Under the pieces are notes generated by a model. That model did not search any database. It saw nothing but the letters and a program-made list of their open reading frames with translations, and had not been told where the DNA came from. Below, in pieces: positions 51,618 through 61,700 of a stretch of DNA of 64,000 nucleotides. Source of the DNA: Bryobacterales bacterium (lineage in GTDB: Bacteria; Acidobacteriota; Terriglobia; Bryobacterales; Bryobacteraceae); the NCBI GenBank assembly GCA_020854055.1, contig JADZGD010000085.1, positions 1 through 64,000 of the forward strand. The letters run 5' to 3'. A program made the translations under genes and the position numbers. Numbering within the stretch: position 1 is the first letter of the stretch; each line of letters starts with the position of its first letter.

Positions 51618-54310
51618 AGCTTCTGACCGGACCCGCCGGGTCCGGAAAAACCCATGCAATCCTCGAACGGGTCAGAGAACTACTTCAATCCCGGTCCACC
51701 GGATTTCGGCTCCTGGTGCCCACTGCCACCATGGCCGAGCATCTCCGCAACCTGCTCGCGCGTCAGGGCTTCGTCTTTTCTCCGCACCTGGTTCAGACAT
51801 TCAGCAAGTTTGTCTGTTCAAAGGTAGGCGCCTTCGGAGACCCGCCGGCCGGTGCTTTAGAACTGGCTATCCGTTCCGCGCTTGCCGTCCACACGCCAGA
51901 ACCGTTTGCCACCGTTAGCCGCACTGCCGGGTTTGAGCGCGTACTTGCCACGTTGATGCGTGACTGTTCGTCGGCCGGCTATGCCGCGTCCGACTTAGCC
52001 GAAGCGGACGCTGTCCACCCCTACCTGAATGCCTTTACCGGTTTGTACCAGCATGTTGAGCAGACCCTGGCTGCACGCGATTGGCGTCTTCGGGGAGCGG
52101 TGCTGGATGAAGCGGCTTGTCAAATCGGAGCCCACGGATTGGCCGGCATTCGTGAGGTTCTGCTGGACGGTTTCTTTCAGTTCACCGCACCAGAACTCGG
52201 AGTAATTGCCGCGATCTCCCGTTATGCCGGCTTGACGGTAACGCTTCCCGATTGGACGGGCGCCTCTTACTGCCGCAGCGTGCTGCTTGATCAGGGGTTC
52301 GTTGAGACTCGCCTTGAGGCGAACCCGCGGAATCCGGAAGTAACGGTGCTTGAAGCGCCAGCCGTTTCCGCTGAAGCCGAGGCCATCGCCGTCCGGATCT
52401 TAGCAGCGATTGACCAGGAACACACCTTCCGCGACATCGGCGTGGTGGTGCGTGGTGACAACGCGTATATTCCCGCTCTTCGCACCACGCTGGCTCGTTT
52501 TGGAATCCCGGCCGCGTTTCTCTTTGGTGAACCGCTCGCTGCTCATGTTTGCATCCGTTTTCTGATGTCGCTGATCAAGGCGATGCTGGGTGGCTGGGAT
52601 TGGGCCGAGACGCTGTCTGCCCTGCGATTGGCACCCTCCGGCTTGAGTGGGACCCGCATGGGCGATCAGTTCGATTTCGCGCTGCGAAAATTGCTTCCGG
52701 GCAGGGGTTTGGCGACGTTGGAGGCTTTGCCGGGAGGCGGCGAGCTGGGGGCGCGACTGCGGGAAATGGAAACGCAGTTTACCGGTACGGCGGTCTCCAG
52801 CGAGTGGGCCCGGCGCTGTAGCCGGCTGCGCCGCCTGATTTCATTACCGGCGTCTTTTGAAACCGGCAGCCATTCTCTTGTACTGCTCTGGCGCAGCATT
52901 CCGGCGGCCCTGGAAGCCTTTGAACGCGTTCTCGCCGGCACGGCGATGGCATTGGGGGATCGCCCGGCGATGCCGTTTGCCAGCTATTGGGAGCAGTTGC
53001 AATTTGCGCTGGAGCAGGAAACCCTTCGGGTTCCCGACAGGAGGCGCGACACCGTCCATGTGATGGATGTTTATGAGGCCCGGCAGTGGGCTCTACCGGT
53101 GATTTTTGTCTGCGGCCTGATCGAGAAGGAATTCCCCCGCCACTACCAGCAAAATCCGATACTGCCCGACGAGATTCGTCACCGGCTTCAGGGCATGGGG
53201 ATCCGGCTTCGTACGGCGGCGGATTACCAGGTTGAAGAGGATTTCCTGTTCGATTTCGCCGTAACACGGGCTACTGAGCGCCTCTTTCTCAGCTACCCGC
53301 GCTACAACCCGGCGGGAGCTGAGAATCTACGATCCTTCCTGCTCGATTCCTACATCCAACGCCGTCAACTTCCGGTGGAATCGGCTACCGGAGCACGACC
53401 CGGACCGCGTAACTTTCCCCAGACCGCCGGAATCCCCTCTGTTGAAGACCCGCAATTGAGGTCCCATCTCGCCTTGCAGCACAGGCGGCTGTCGCCCACT
53501 TCGATAGAGACCTACCTCCAATGTCCTTTTCGTTTTTTTGCCGCGGATTCATTGCAGCTTCAGGGAGCGCCGGCTCCACCGGAGGAGCGCCTGGATATTC
53601 CATCACAAGGCAATATCATGCATGGCGTACTGGCCGATTGGGTTCGCCATCCCCGGCCGTGGCGGGGGCTGTTTGAATCGCACTGGGATATCGCCTGCCA
53701 CAAGTTACGCGTTAAGCCGGGTTATCATGCCGAGTCGATCCGGCTGGAACTCATTCGCAATCTGGAGATGCTCATCCCGAAGTTGGAGGCGTTTTCCGGC
53801 GGCCGAAGCGAGGTGGAACGCGACTTCACTCTCCACTTGCCGGATGCACTTACTGTTCGCGGTAAGATCGACCGGTTAATCCACCGGCCGGACGGAACCG
53901 TGCTCATTCTCGATTACAAGTACACCCGCCCGGAGAAAGTACGCCAACTGATGATTGCGCACGAGGCTGGGCTGATGGTGCAAGGCGGTCTCTATCTGAT
54001 TGCCGTCGAAGAGTGTTTTCGCCTTCCACCGGCAGGCTTCCTGTATTGCAGCGTAAAGAAGGAGCTTGCATTTTATGGATGGCATACCCAGTCCGGCCTC
54101 ACCCTTACCCAAGCATGCGAGCCCCAGCACTTACGCCAGGTAATGGAACAGGCGCGATCGCAGGCGTTGGAGGTCTACCACCAGATCGGCAACGGGCGGA
54201 TCGTGCCTCGCCCGGCTGATCCGGATAAATGCCGTTCCTGTGAGTTTGCCGCCATCTGCCGTAAGGAGACGGTGCAGATCGCAATCACCGCCGGGCAGGA
54301 AAGCCTGTGA
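51614..54310 (+). CDS. addB: AddB-like helicase-nuclease subunit with 4Fe-4S nuclease
   Basis: 898-residue subunit of the AddAB double-strand-break resection enzyme. A Walker A loop (GPAGSGKTH, residues 6-14) starts a degenerate helicase region, and an RecB-type PD-(D/E)XK nuclease at the C-terminus has VRGKIDRLIH and ILDYKYTR (Asp767-Tyr768-Lys769). The Fe-S staple is complete: Cys637 in TYLQCPFRFF, Cys873, Cys876 and Cys882 in CRSCEFAAIC. It is short for AddB (usually ~1150). ATGA overlap with the Memo-AMMECR1 gene and GTGA with addA mean coupled translation. Confidence 0.9.
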   Translation: MKLLTGPAGSGKTHAILERVRELLQSRSTGFRLLVPTATMAEHLRNLLARQGFVFSPHLVQTFSKFVCSKVGAFGDPPAGALELAIRSALAVHTPEPFATVSRTAGFERVLATLMRDCSSAGYAASDLAEADAVHPYLNAFTGLYQHVEQTLAARDWRLRGAVLDEAACQIGAHGLAGIREVLLDGFFQFTAPELGVIAAISRYAGLTVTLPDWTGASYCRSVLLDQGFVETRLEANPRNPEVTVLEAPAVSAEAEAIAVRILAAIDQEHTFRDIGVVVRGDNAYIPALRTTLARFGIPAAFLFGEPLAAHVCIRFLMSLIKAMLGGWDWAETLSALRLAPSGLSGTRMGDQFDFALRKLLPGRGLATLEALPGGGELGARLREMETQFTGTAVSSEWARRCSRLRRLISLPASFETGSHSLVLLWRSIPAALEAFERVLAGTAMALGDRPAMPFASYWEQLQFALEQETLRVPDRRRDTVHVMDVYEARQWALPVIFVCGLIEKEFPRHYQQNPILPDEIRHRLQGMGIRLRTAADYQVEEDFLFDFAVTRATERLFLSYPRYNPAGAENLRSFLLDSYIQRRQLPVESATGARPGPRNFPQTAGIPSVEDPQLRSHLALQHRRLSPTSIETYLQCPFRFFAADSLQLQGAPAPPEERLDIPSQGNIMHGVLADWVRHPRPWRGLFESHWDIACHKLRVKPGYHAESIRLELIRNLEMLIPKLEAFSGGRSEVERDFTLHLPDALTVRGKIDRLIHRPDGTVLILDYKYTRPEKVRQLMIAHEAGLMVQGGLYLIAVEECFRLPPAGFLYCSVKKELAFYGWHTQSGLTLTQACEPQHLRQVMEQARSQALEVYHQIGNGRIVPRPADPDKCRSCEFAAICRKETVQIAITAGQESL

Positions 54311-57300
54311 TTCTCTCCGCTCAGCAGCGGGCCGCGGCGGCACGAACCGGGCAGGACGTCTGCATTGTCGCCGGTCCCGGCTCCGGCAAGACCCGTGTAC
54401 TCATTCATCGCTTCGCCTGGCTGGTCCGCGAACGCAAGATTCCCGCCGGCCGGATTCTGGCCATCACCTTTACCGAAAAGGCGACTAACGAGATCAAAAA
54501 GCGCCTGGTGGCCGAATTCGCCTCTGAACCGGAGCTTCGACCCGCCATCGAACGCGCCTGGGTGTCGACCGTAGATGGTTTTTGTGCCCGCCTGCTCCGG
54601 GAGAACGCCATCGCGGCCGGAATTGATCCGGCTTTTGGCATTCTCGAAGCGAGCGAAAGTAACGCCGAACTTCGCCAGGCGGCTGTTGCCGTTCTCGATG
54701 CGCTTTTCGCGCAACAACCGGAGCAGATGCGCGGGCTGTTGAATGCGATTCACGTCTCGGCCTACTCAGGCTCGTTTGCGCCGGACCTGGTGGAAGCGCT
54801 GGTGTCTGTGTACGGCGCGCTGCGCATCGCCGGCCAGGATCCGGCCAAGATGCCGCCGCTCAGCGTGCCCCCGCTTTCGGCTGCGGCGCCGGTTGATGCC
54901 CTTCAGGCCCTGCTCACAGGCGGCATCAAGGGCGACACCCCACCCCGGCGGCAGCGTATCGAGGCGATTGGGAGTTGGGTGGACCGTGCCCGAGCGCTTG
55001 CCGGCGCACCTCTTTCGGCAGACCACTTTGCTCTATGGCGTGATAACCTCTGCAACTTGCGGGGTGTTCCTGCTAGCGATCCCGTGTCTCAAACCGTGAA
55101 GACGTGCCGTGAACAACTGGACCGGCTCCGGAGCGAGGCTGCCGGCGTCTACTACCAACAGGAGCGGGCACTGGTCGCAGAGGCTGTGCGGCGGCTTGAT
55201 ACTCATTACCGTCAGAGTAAGGCGGTGCGCTCCCTACTTGATTTCGGAGACCTCCAAGAGCGGGCGATCCATCTACTCGAGGGCCACCCTGAGGTACGCC
55301 GGCGAATTCAGGCCTCGTTTGACCAGATTCTGATGGACGAACTGCAGGATACCAACCCGCTGCAGTGGCGGCTGGTAGACCTGCTGCGCCGGCCGGACCA
55401 GTTTTTCGCCGTGGGGGATATCAATCAATCCATTTACGGCTTCCGTCATGCCGACCCGGCGGTATTTGAGCACTACCACCAGCAGTTGGAATCCAACGGC
55501 GGAATCATCGACCGGCTGAACGACAACTACCGCAGCCGGGCACCGATTCTTGAAGTCGTCGATCGCGTTTTGGCCGGCCAACCCGGTATTGAGCCGAATC
55601 CCCTGAATGCCAAAGGCAGCTTCCCGGAATCTGATGACCCGGCGGTGGAGTTCCACTGCTCGAAGGCGGATAACACCGAAACTGCCGCCCAAATCGAGGC
55701 ATCCTGGATCGCCCGGCGAATTCGGGAAATGGAAGGTTCTCTGATGGTCGGCCGCGCCGGAGAGCAACGTCCCGCTCGCTTCTCCGACATGGCCATCCTG
55801 GCCCGGACGGCGGCTGCGCTCGAGCCGGTGCGCGAGGCTTTGGGACAGTCCGGAGTTCCCCACCTGTTGATTGGTGGCCGCAGCTACTTTGAAAACCCGG
55901 AGATCCGTGACCTGGTCCATTGGCTGGAGATCCTGTCGAATCCTTCCAACGAGATCGCTCTGGCCGGCGTGCTGAGGTCCCCCATCGCCGGAGTGAGCGA
56001 CGAGACTCTATTGCGAATCCGGGAACGGGACACCAGCCTGTTGGATTCGCTCGAGCGGGCGGTCACCGGCAATCCCTTTGAGTGCGATTCGGATGGTTTG
56101 GCGCGCCTGCGCTGGTTCCACGATCTGCTATCCGCGCAACGGCGCGTCCGCGACTCCTGTCCGCCCGACCGGCTACTGGCCGAAATGCTGGACGAGTCCG
56201 GATATGAGCACAGCCTGACTCCCGCCGCCCGCCGCAATACGGATAAGTTTCTTGCCCTGCTGCGCGACCGCTTCGCCTCCTCGCCGCTGCCAATGGCCGA
56301 GCTACTTGACGATCTACGCTCGGCTCGTCTCGCCGGCGCGGAGCCGGATGCGCCCCCCGACGACGCTTCGAACGCCGTTACCCTGCTGAGCATGCACCGA
56401 TCTAAGGGCTTGGAGTTTCCGATCGTCATTTTGTGCGCCTTGCATAAGGACCGGTCCCATCAGACTCCGCCTATTTCCTATTCGCCCGCGGCGGGGCTGG
56501 GCGTCAAGTGGAGAGACCCTTCGGACCCGGGAGCCGGGATTGACGATTTGGCTTACCGTGCCCATCGCGATGAGGTCAGTAGCCGCGAGCAGACCGAGGA
56601 GAATCGCCTTCTTTATGTGGCCATGACGCGCGCCGAAGAGCACCTGATGCTCTCCTACGCCACGCGAAACGAACGCGCCGAACCGGCCAACCTGGCCAGG
56701 CTTGTGGCGAGCGGCCTGAAGGCGATCGAGATATGCCACCAGGAGCAGGCGCCGAATGATTTCCCGGCGGTCGCTGTGGCATCCGAATCCACGCCGCGGC
56801 TGGCACAGCGCGCTGGCGCCTCCGACCAATCCGACTCCAGCATTACTGTCAGCGCGTTGGCTGCCTTCAGAGACTGTCCGCGCCGCTACTATCTCTCGCG
56901 CTATCTTGGCATTGAACCCGAGCCAGCCGTGATGGAAGATGCCGGACCGGCAGCCCAACCGGCCACAGCCTTGGGTAGTGAAGTGCATGCACTGCTGGCC
57001 GGTGAGGCGGTGGACAAGCCGCACCCGCTGGCGGCCGAGCTTGCCGCGGTTTTTTACCAGAGCGAACTGGGCCGTCGCGCCGCGCGGGCAGTCCGGGTGG
57101 AACGGGAATTTGAAGTCCTGATGGCCGTGGAGGACGTTGTGGTACGCGGCACGATCGATCTGTGGTTTGAGGAGGGCGGAGAAATTATTCTGGTAGACTA
57201 CAAAACAGACCGTACGAAGCCTGAGGAAGATGCTGCTTCGGGTTATGCGATCCAGCTTCGGTTGTACGCTCTGGCGCTTAGGGCGGTGACAGGGAAACTC

Positions 57301-57495
57301 CCGGCGTTGGCGGTTTTATTCTATCTGCGTAGAAACGAAGCCGTTCGAGTCTCGCTGAGTGACGCGGATTTAAATGACGCCAAAGCCGCAATCAAGGATC
57401 TCCGCGAGGCGCAGAACCGGCTGGATTTCCCTGTGCGCCCAGCCGGGCATTGCAAGTACTGCCCGCACCACCGCACAATCTGCCCGTCGCCGTGA
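54307..57495 (+). CDS. addA: AddA-like UvrD/Rep helicase-nuclease subunit with apparent Fe-S cysteines
   Basis: 1062-residue partner of AddB. SF1A helicase motifs are intact: Walker A VAGPGSGKTRVL, Ia AITFTEKAT, DELQDTNPLQ (motif II), GDINQSIYGFRHA (III), NYRSR (IV), LLSMHRSKGLEFP (V) and LLYVAMTRAEE (VI). The C-terminal nuclease has VRGTIDLWFE and ILVDYKTDRT (Asp964-Tyr965-Lys966). Unlike the AddA of Bacillus, it also has a Cys set like AddB: Cys857 in FRDCPRRYY and Cys1049, 1052 and 1059 in CKYCPHHRTIC. Start GTG 54307 overlaps the addB stop. Together they process breaks for RecA loading. Confidence 0.92.
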   Translation: MILSAQQRAAAARTGQDVCIVAGPGSGKTRVLIHRFAWLVRERKIPAGRILAITFTEKATNEIKKRLVAEFASEPELRPAIERAWVSTVDGFCARLLRENAIAAGIDPAFGILEASESNAELRQAAVAVLDALFAQQPEQMRGLLNAIHVSAYSGSFAPDLVEALVSVYGALRIAGQDPAKMPPLSVPPLSAAAPVDALQALLTGGIKGDTPPRRQRIEAIGSWVDRARALAGAPLSADHFALWRDNLCNLRGVPASDPVSQTVKTCREQLDRLRSEAAGVYYQQERALVAEAVRRLDTHYRQSKAVRSLLDFGDLQERAIHLLEGHPEVRRRIQASFDQILMDELQDTNPLQWRLVDLLRRPDQFFAVGDINQSIYGFRHADPAVFEHYHQQLESNGGIIDRLNDNYRSRAPILEVVDRVLAGQPGIEPNPLNAKGSFPESDDPAVEFHCSKADNTETAAQIEASWIARRIREMEGSLMVGRAGEQRPARFSDMAILARTAAALEPVREALGQSGVPHLLIGGRSYFENPEIRDLVHWLEILSNPSNEIALAGVLRSPIAGVSDETLLRIRERDTSLLDSLERAVTGNPFECDSDGLARLRWFHDLLSAQRRVRDSCPPDRLLAEMLDESGYEHSLTPAARRNTDKFLALLRDRFASSPLPMAELLDDLRSARLAGAEPDAPPDDASNAVTLLSMHRSKGLEFPIVILCALHKDRSHQTPPISYSPAAGLGVKWRDPSDPGAGIDDLAYRAHRDEVSSREQTEENRLLYVAMTRAEEHLMLSYATRNERAEPANLARLVASGLKAIEICHQEQAPNDFPAVAVASESTPRLAQRAGASDQSDSSITVSALAAFRDCPRRYYLSRYLGIEPEPAVMEDAGPAAQPATALGSEVHALLAGEAVDKPHPLAAELAAVFYQSELGRRAARAVRVEREFEVLMAVEDVVVRGTIDLWFEEGGEIILVDYKTDRTKPEEDAASGYAIQLRLYALALRAVTGKLPALAVLFYLRRNEAVRVSLSDADLNDAKAAIKDLREAQNRLDFPVRPAGHCKYCPHHRTICPSP

Positions 57496-57501
57496 TGCGG
57501 T

Positions 57502-57759
57502 TTACCGAATCTCGTCGTGGTTCGGTTTCAACTTCTGTTGCAGAACCTTCAGCAGCCGCTGCTCAACGTCCGCGGGGACGTTTTGCGCTTCCATACCCTT
57601 GTAAACGGCAAGCGTTTTCTTGGTGCTATCGAACACCACCCAGCAATTGGGGCATTCGTGAATGTGCTGCTCGATGCGCTGGCGCAACTCGGCATCAGCC
57701 GTGTCGTCAAGGTACTCATTCAGTTCCTCGAGGAACCATTTGCACTTATAGGTATGCAA
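57502..57759 (-). CDS. soluble zinc-finger anti-sigma factor
   Basis: 85 residues, no membrane helix. HIHECPNCW has the His-x3-Cys-x2-Cys zinc motif of ZAS anti-sigma factors, with the earlier CKWFLEELNEYLDDTADAEL helix. The TTG start at 57759 has GGAAGGGGG about 9 bases upstream and overlaps the end of the sigma gene by 14 bases. It probably restrains the sigma factor next to it and, being soluble with a zinc site, may respond to oxidation, as in RsrA-like proteins. Confidence 0.78.
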   Translation of the reverse strand: MHTYKCKWFLEELNEYLDDTADAELRQRIEQHIHECPNCWVVFDSTKKTLAVYKGMEAQNVPADVEQRLLKVLQQKLKPNHDEIR

Positions 57760-58366
57760 ATACGTCGTCCCCCTTCCGTTTGAAGAACCGGGTGAGCTTT
57801 TCGCGCAGTTGCAGGCGCGCGCGCAGCAGGCGGCTTTTGACGGCAGGAATCGAGAGGCTCAACGCGGCGGCCGTCTCTTCGGTCGACAAGTCTTCGATGT
57901 CCCGGAGGACAAAAACCGTCCGAAAGGCGGGCCGCAAGCTGTCAACCGCTTTACCCAAAATCTCGCCCAATTCTTCACGCGAGTAGCGTTGCTCGGGATC
58001 TTCATCCCAAGCCGCTATTTCGCGAACCATCGTCTCTTCACCTGTATCGATGCTCTCGTCGATGGAAACGGTGCGATCAGTTTTCCGCTTTCGCAACTTC
58101 ATGAGCGATTCGTTTACCGCGATGCGCACAATCCAGGTATAAAACTTCGAGTTGCCCTGGAATTCGCCCAGGTGCTGGAAAGACTTGAGGAATGTCTCCT
58201 GTAGCACATCCTCCGCATCTTCATCACTCTGCGTGATGTGCCGGGCCAGCCGAAAAATTTTCCTGTCGTAGCGCGTGACAAGGTCCGAAAATGCCCGCAT
58301 ATCCCCACTGCGAGCGCGGTTTACCAAGGCGAGTTCGTCAAACGCAGTTTCGCTGGGCGTCGACAT
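57746..58366 (-). CDS. ECF sigma factor
   Basis: 206-residue sigma factor. Region 2: FSDLVTRYDRKIFRLARHIT, DAEDVLQETFLKSFQHL and FYTWIVRIAVNESLMKLRKR; region 4: FRTVFVLRDIEDLSTEETAAAL and PAVKSRLLRARLQLREKL. RpoE-like subfamily. It overlaps the anti-sigma gene downstream, so the two are a regulated pair. Its regulon cannot be read from the window. Confidence 0.94.
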   Translation of the reverse strand: MSTPSETAFDELALVNRARSGDMRAFSDLVTRYDRKIFRLARHITQSDEDAEDVLQETFLKSFQHLGEFQGNSKFYTWIVRIAVNESLMKLRKRKTDRTVSIDESIDTGEETMVREIAAWDEDPEQRYSREELGEILGKAVDSLRPAFRTVFVLRDIEDLSTEETAAALSLSIPAVKSRLLRARLQLREKLTRFFKRKGDDVFAYL

Positions 58367-58389
58367 GGGATCGTTGATTCTCGTTTCTA

Positions 58390-58683
58390 CTATATCAGCC
58401 GGATCGCCGCCGGAGCGGGCAGCGGGTTATCGGGCGTCAACTGCGGCCGGCAGCGCAGGCAGGCGCGGAAACCCGCCCGCTCGGCATCGCGGGCCGATGC
58501 GAAGAAGATGACGTTTTGACGCAGAGGAATTCTCGATGGGCACGACGGCCGGCAATAAATTCCTGTCGTTTTCACGCCATAAAAGAACCGCCCGTCGTAG
58601 CTGCGGCCACCGCGGCGGATCGCCTCCCAGCATCGTTCCGGTTCAGGCATGCCGCAGACTTGTTTCTCTTCCTGGACGCTCAC
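58390..58683 (-). CDS. stand-alone Ada-type methylphosphotriester zinc domain
   Basis: 97 residues. GRFFYGVKTTGIYCRPSCP and FRACLRCRPQL match the N-terminal domain of Ada, whose four Cys bind zinc and whose first Cys accepts a methyl group from DNA phosphotriesters. Nothing after it resembles the AraC-type helix-turn-helix or the O6-methylguanine transferase. The GTG start at 58683 is preferred because GGAGG lies 8 bases upstream; ATG 58650 gives 86 residues without a ribosome site. It is on the same strand as, and 37 bases after, the RND pump. Confidence 0.78.
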   Translation of the reverse strand: MSVQEEKQVCGMPEPERCWEAIRRGGRSYDGRFFYGVKTTGIYCRPSCPSRIPLRQNVIFFASARDAERAGFRACLRCRPQLTPDNPLPAPAAIRLI

Positions 58684-58699
58684 TACGGAATCCTCCCTG

Positions 58700-58717
58700 G
58701 CGCGCTGGTGAGCGCGC
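58700..58717. other. hairpin between the RND pump and Ada-domain genes
   Basis: GCGCGC-TGGTGA-GCGCGC, 6-bp stem. It lies within the 37-base gap and could slow transcription or stabilise an mRNA end; no T-run is present. Confidence 0.3.
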
Positions 58718-58720
58718 TCC

Positions 58721-61700
58721 TCAATGTCCAGCGGGAAGCGGCGCGGTTTCAACCGCCGGCGCCTGGCGGCGGCGCATCCAGAACTGAAGCCTGCCAAGGT
58801 ACAGGTAGAAGACCGGCGTCAGATAGAGCGTCACCAACTGGGAGAACAGCAACCCGCCGACCACGCACACCCCGAGCGGCTGGCGGGCCTCTCCACCCGC
58901 ACCATATCCGAGCGCGATCGGGACGGCACCGAGCAGCGCGGCCATTGTGGTCATCATGATGGGCCGGAAACGGATGAGACAGCCCTGATAAATGGCCTTC
59001 TCGGGCTCCATGCCGCCGCGCTCGGCCTCGAGCGCGAAGTCGATTTGCATGATGGCGTTTTTTTCCACAATGCCGATTAGCATAATCAGTCCGACGAAGG
59101 CGTAGATGTTGAGTTCCATGCCGAACAGCCATAATGTCACCAGCGCGCCGAAACCGGCCGACGGCAGTCCGGAGAGAATCGTCAACGGGTGGATGTAGCT
59201 CTCATACAGGATTCCCAGCACCAGGTACACCACCATGATGGCGATGAACATCAGCACCCACAGGTTGGTGAGAGACCCTTGGAAGGCTCCTGCCATTCCC
59301 TGCATCGAACTGGAAATGGTGGGTGGCACCACGCCGGCGGCTACCGAGCGCACGGTCTCCACCGCATCGCCAAGCGCCCTGCCTGGCGCCACCGCAAAAG
59401 AAACCGTGGTGGCGGGCAACTGGCCCGAGTGCGAGATCGCCTGCGGGCCGGTCTCCTCGCTTACCCTGGCCACCGCATCGAGTGGAATCAGCCGGCCAGC
59501 GGGCGATTTGAAGTACAGCATCGAAAGCGCGGCCGGGTCGGTCTGATATCGCGGCAACAGTTCAAGCAGCACCTTGTACTGATTGACGTTGGAGTAAATG
59601 GTGGATACCCAGCGCGGGCCGAATGCGTCGTAGAGTGCGTTTTCCACCTGCGCCAGGTTGATCTGCATGGCTGCTGCTTTGTCACGATCGATGTTTACCT
59701 TGATCTGCGGCGCGCGGATTTGCATATCGCTGGTCACATCGATCAGTTCGGGCCGCTTTGAAAGCTCAGCCACCAGCCGGTCGGTCGTATCGAAAAGTTC
59801 CTGCTTGTCGGGGGATAGCAGCGTGAACTGGTAGAGGCTCTTGGTCACCTGGCCGCCAATGCGCAGTACCGGAGGATTCTGGAGAAAGACGCGCACCCCG
59901 GCGACGTGATCGAGCTTGGGCCGCAACCGCTCCATGACGTCGTTCACCAGGGCTTTGCGCTCGGCGCGCGGCTTGAGGTGTACCACCAGTTGGCCGATGT
60001 TCGGTCCGCCCAGCACGCTGGCGGTAGCGCCGCCGACAGTTGCTACCAGCGATTCCACGTCGGGATCCCGGTTGACGATAGCGGCCACCTGCCGCTGATA
60101 CTCGGACATCTGCAGGAAGCTGGTACCCTGCACACCTTCGGTGACAATCTGCAGTTGGTCGGTATCCTGATCGGGAACGAACCCCTTGGGGATCATCATG
60201 AAGAACGCGACCGTGCCGCCCAGCACGACGAAAAAGCTCGCCAGAGTCAGAGTGCGATGCCGCAACACCCACACCAATGTCCGGTCATAGAGGTGCAACA
60301 AGGCTTCGAAAAACCGCTCCGTGGTCCGGTAGAACGCCGAGCGGTGCCCGCTTCCCACCCCTCGCAGGAACCGGCTGCACATCATCGGCGTCAACGTCAC
60401 CGAAACCACGCCGGAAATCAGAATGGCCGCGCAGATGGTGATGGAAAACTCGCGGAACAGCCGCCCCAGCACACCGCCCATGAACAATACCGGAATGAAC
60501 ACCGCGGCCAGCGACAGGGTCATCGAAACGATGGTGAAGCCGATCTCTTTTGATCCATTGAGGGCTGCCTCCAGCGGTTTCTCCCCCATCTCCATGTGCC
60601 GGACAATATTTTCCAACATCACGATGGCGTCATCCACCACGAAGCCGACCGCCAGAATCAACGCCATCATCGAAAGGTTGTCCAGCGAGTAATTGAGCAA
60701 GTACATCACGGCAAATGTTCCGATGATGGAAAACGGTAGCGCCAGGCTGGGAATCAGCGTTGCCGAGACATTGCGCAAAAACAGGAAGATGACCATCACC
60801 ACCAGCCCCAAGGTCAGCATCATCGTGAATTGCACATCCTGGTAGGACTCGCGAATGGTGTCCGAGCGATCGTAAAAGATGTCCATCTTCACCGACGGCG
60901 GCAACTCGGCCTGGAACACCGGCAACAGCTTCTTCACCGAATCGGTCACCTGCATCGTGTTAGTGCCCGGCTGCCGTTGTATGGAGAGGATAATGGCCCT
61001 TTCGTCCCCGTGTTTGTCGTAGTACCAGGAAGCAGTCTTGTCGTCTTCCACGCTGTCAAACACCTGGCCGAGTTCGGAGAGCCGCACCGGTGAGTTGCGT
61101 TTGTAGGTGACGATCACCGGTCTGTAGGCGCCGGCGCTCATCAATTGTCCGGAGGCCTGCAGGGTGAATGCGCGCTTGGGGCCGTTGATCTCTCCGGTGG
61201 GCAGGTTCACGTTCCAGGTCTTCAGCGCGGTTTCCACCTCGTTGATGCCGATCTGCCTCGAAGCCAGCTTGAACGGATCCATCTGCACCCGTACCGCATA
61301 TTTCTGCGCTCCCATCACGGCTACCTGCGCAACGCCGGAAACCATCGAAATCCGCTGGGCGATCCGCGTCTCGGCATATTCGTCCAGGGTATAGAGCGGA
61401 AGCTGCTTCGACCTCAGCGCGAGGTAGAGAATCGGCTGATCGGCCGGGTTCACCTTGGTGAATGTGGGTGGAGTCGGCATGCCTTGCGGCAGCATGCGCG
61501 AGGCTTGGGTGATGGCCGCCTGTACGTCGACGGCCGCGCCATCCAGATTTCGGCTGAGGTCGAACTCCAGCACTACCTGCGTGCTGCCAAGGGAGTTCAT
61601 CGACGTCATGGACTGCAGTCCGGCGATGGTCGAAAACTGGTTTTCGAGCGGCGTTGCCACCGAAGACGCCATCGTGTCCGGGCTCGCTCCCGGCAGGGCC

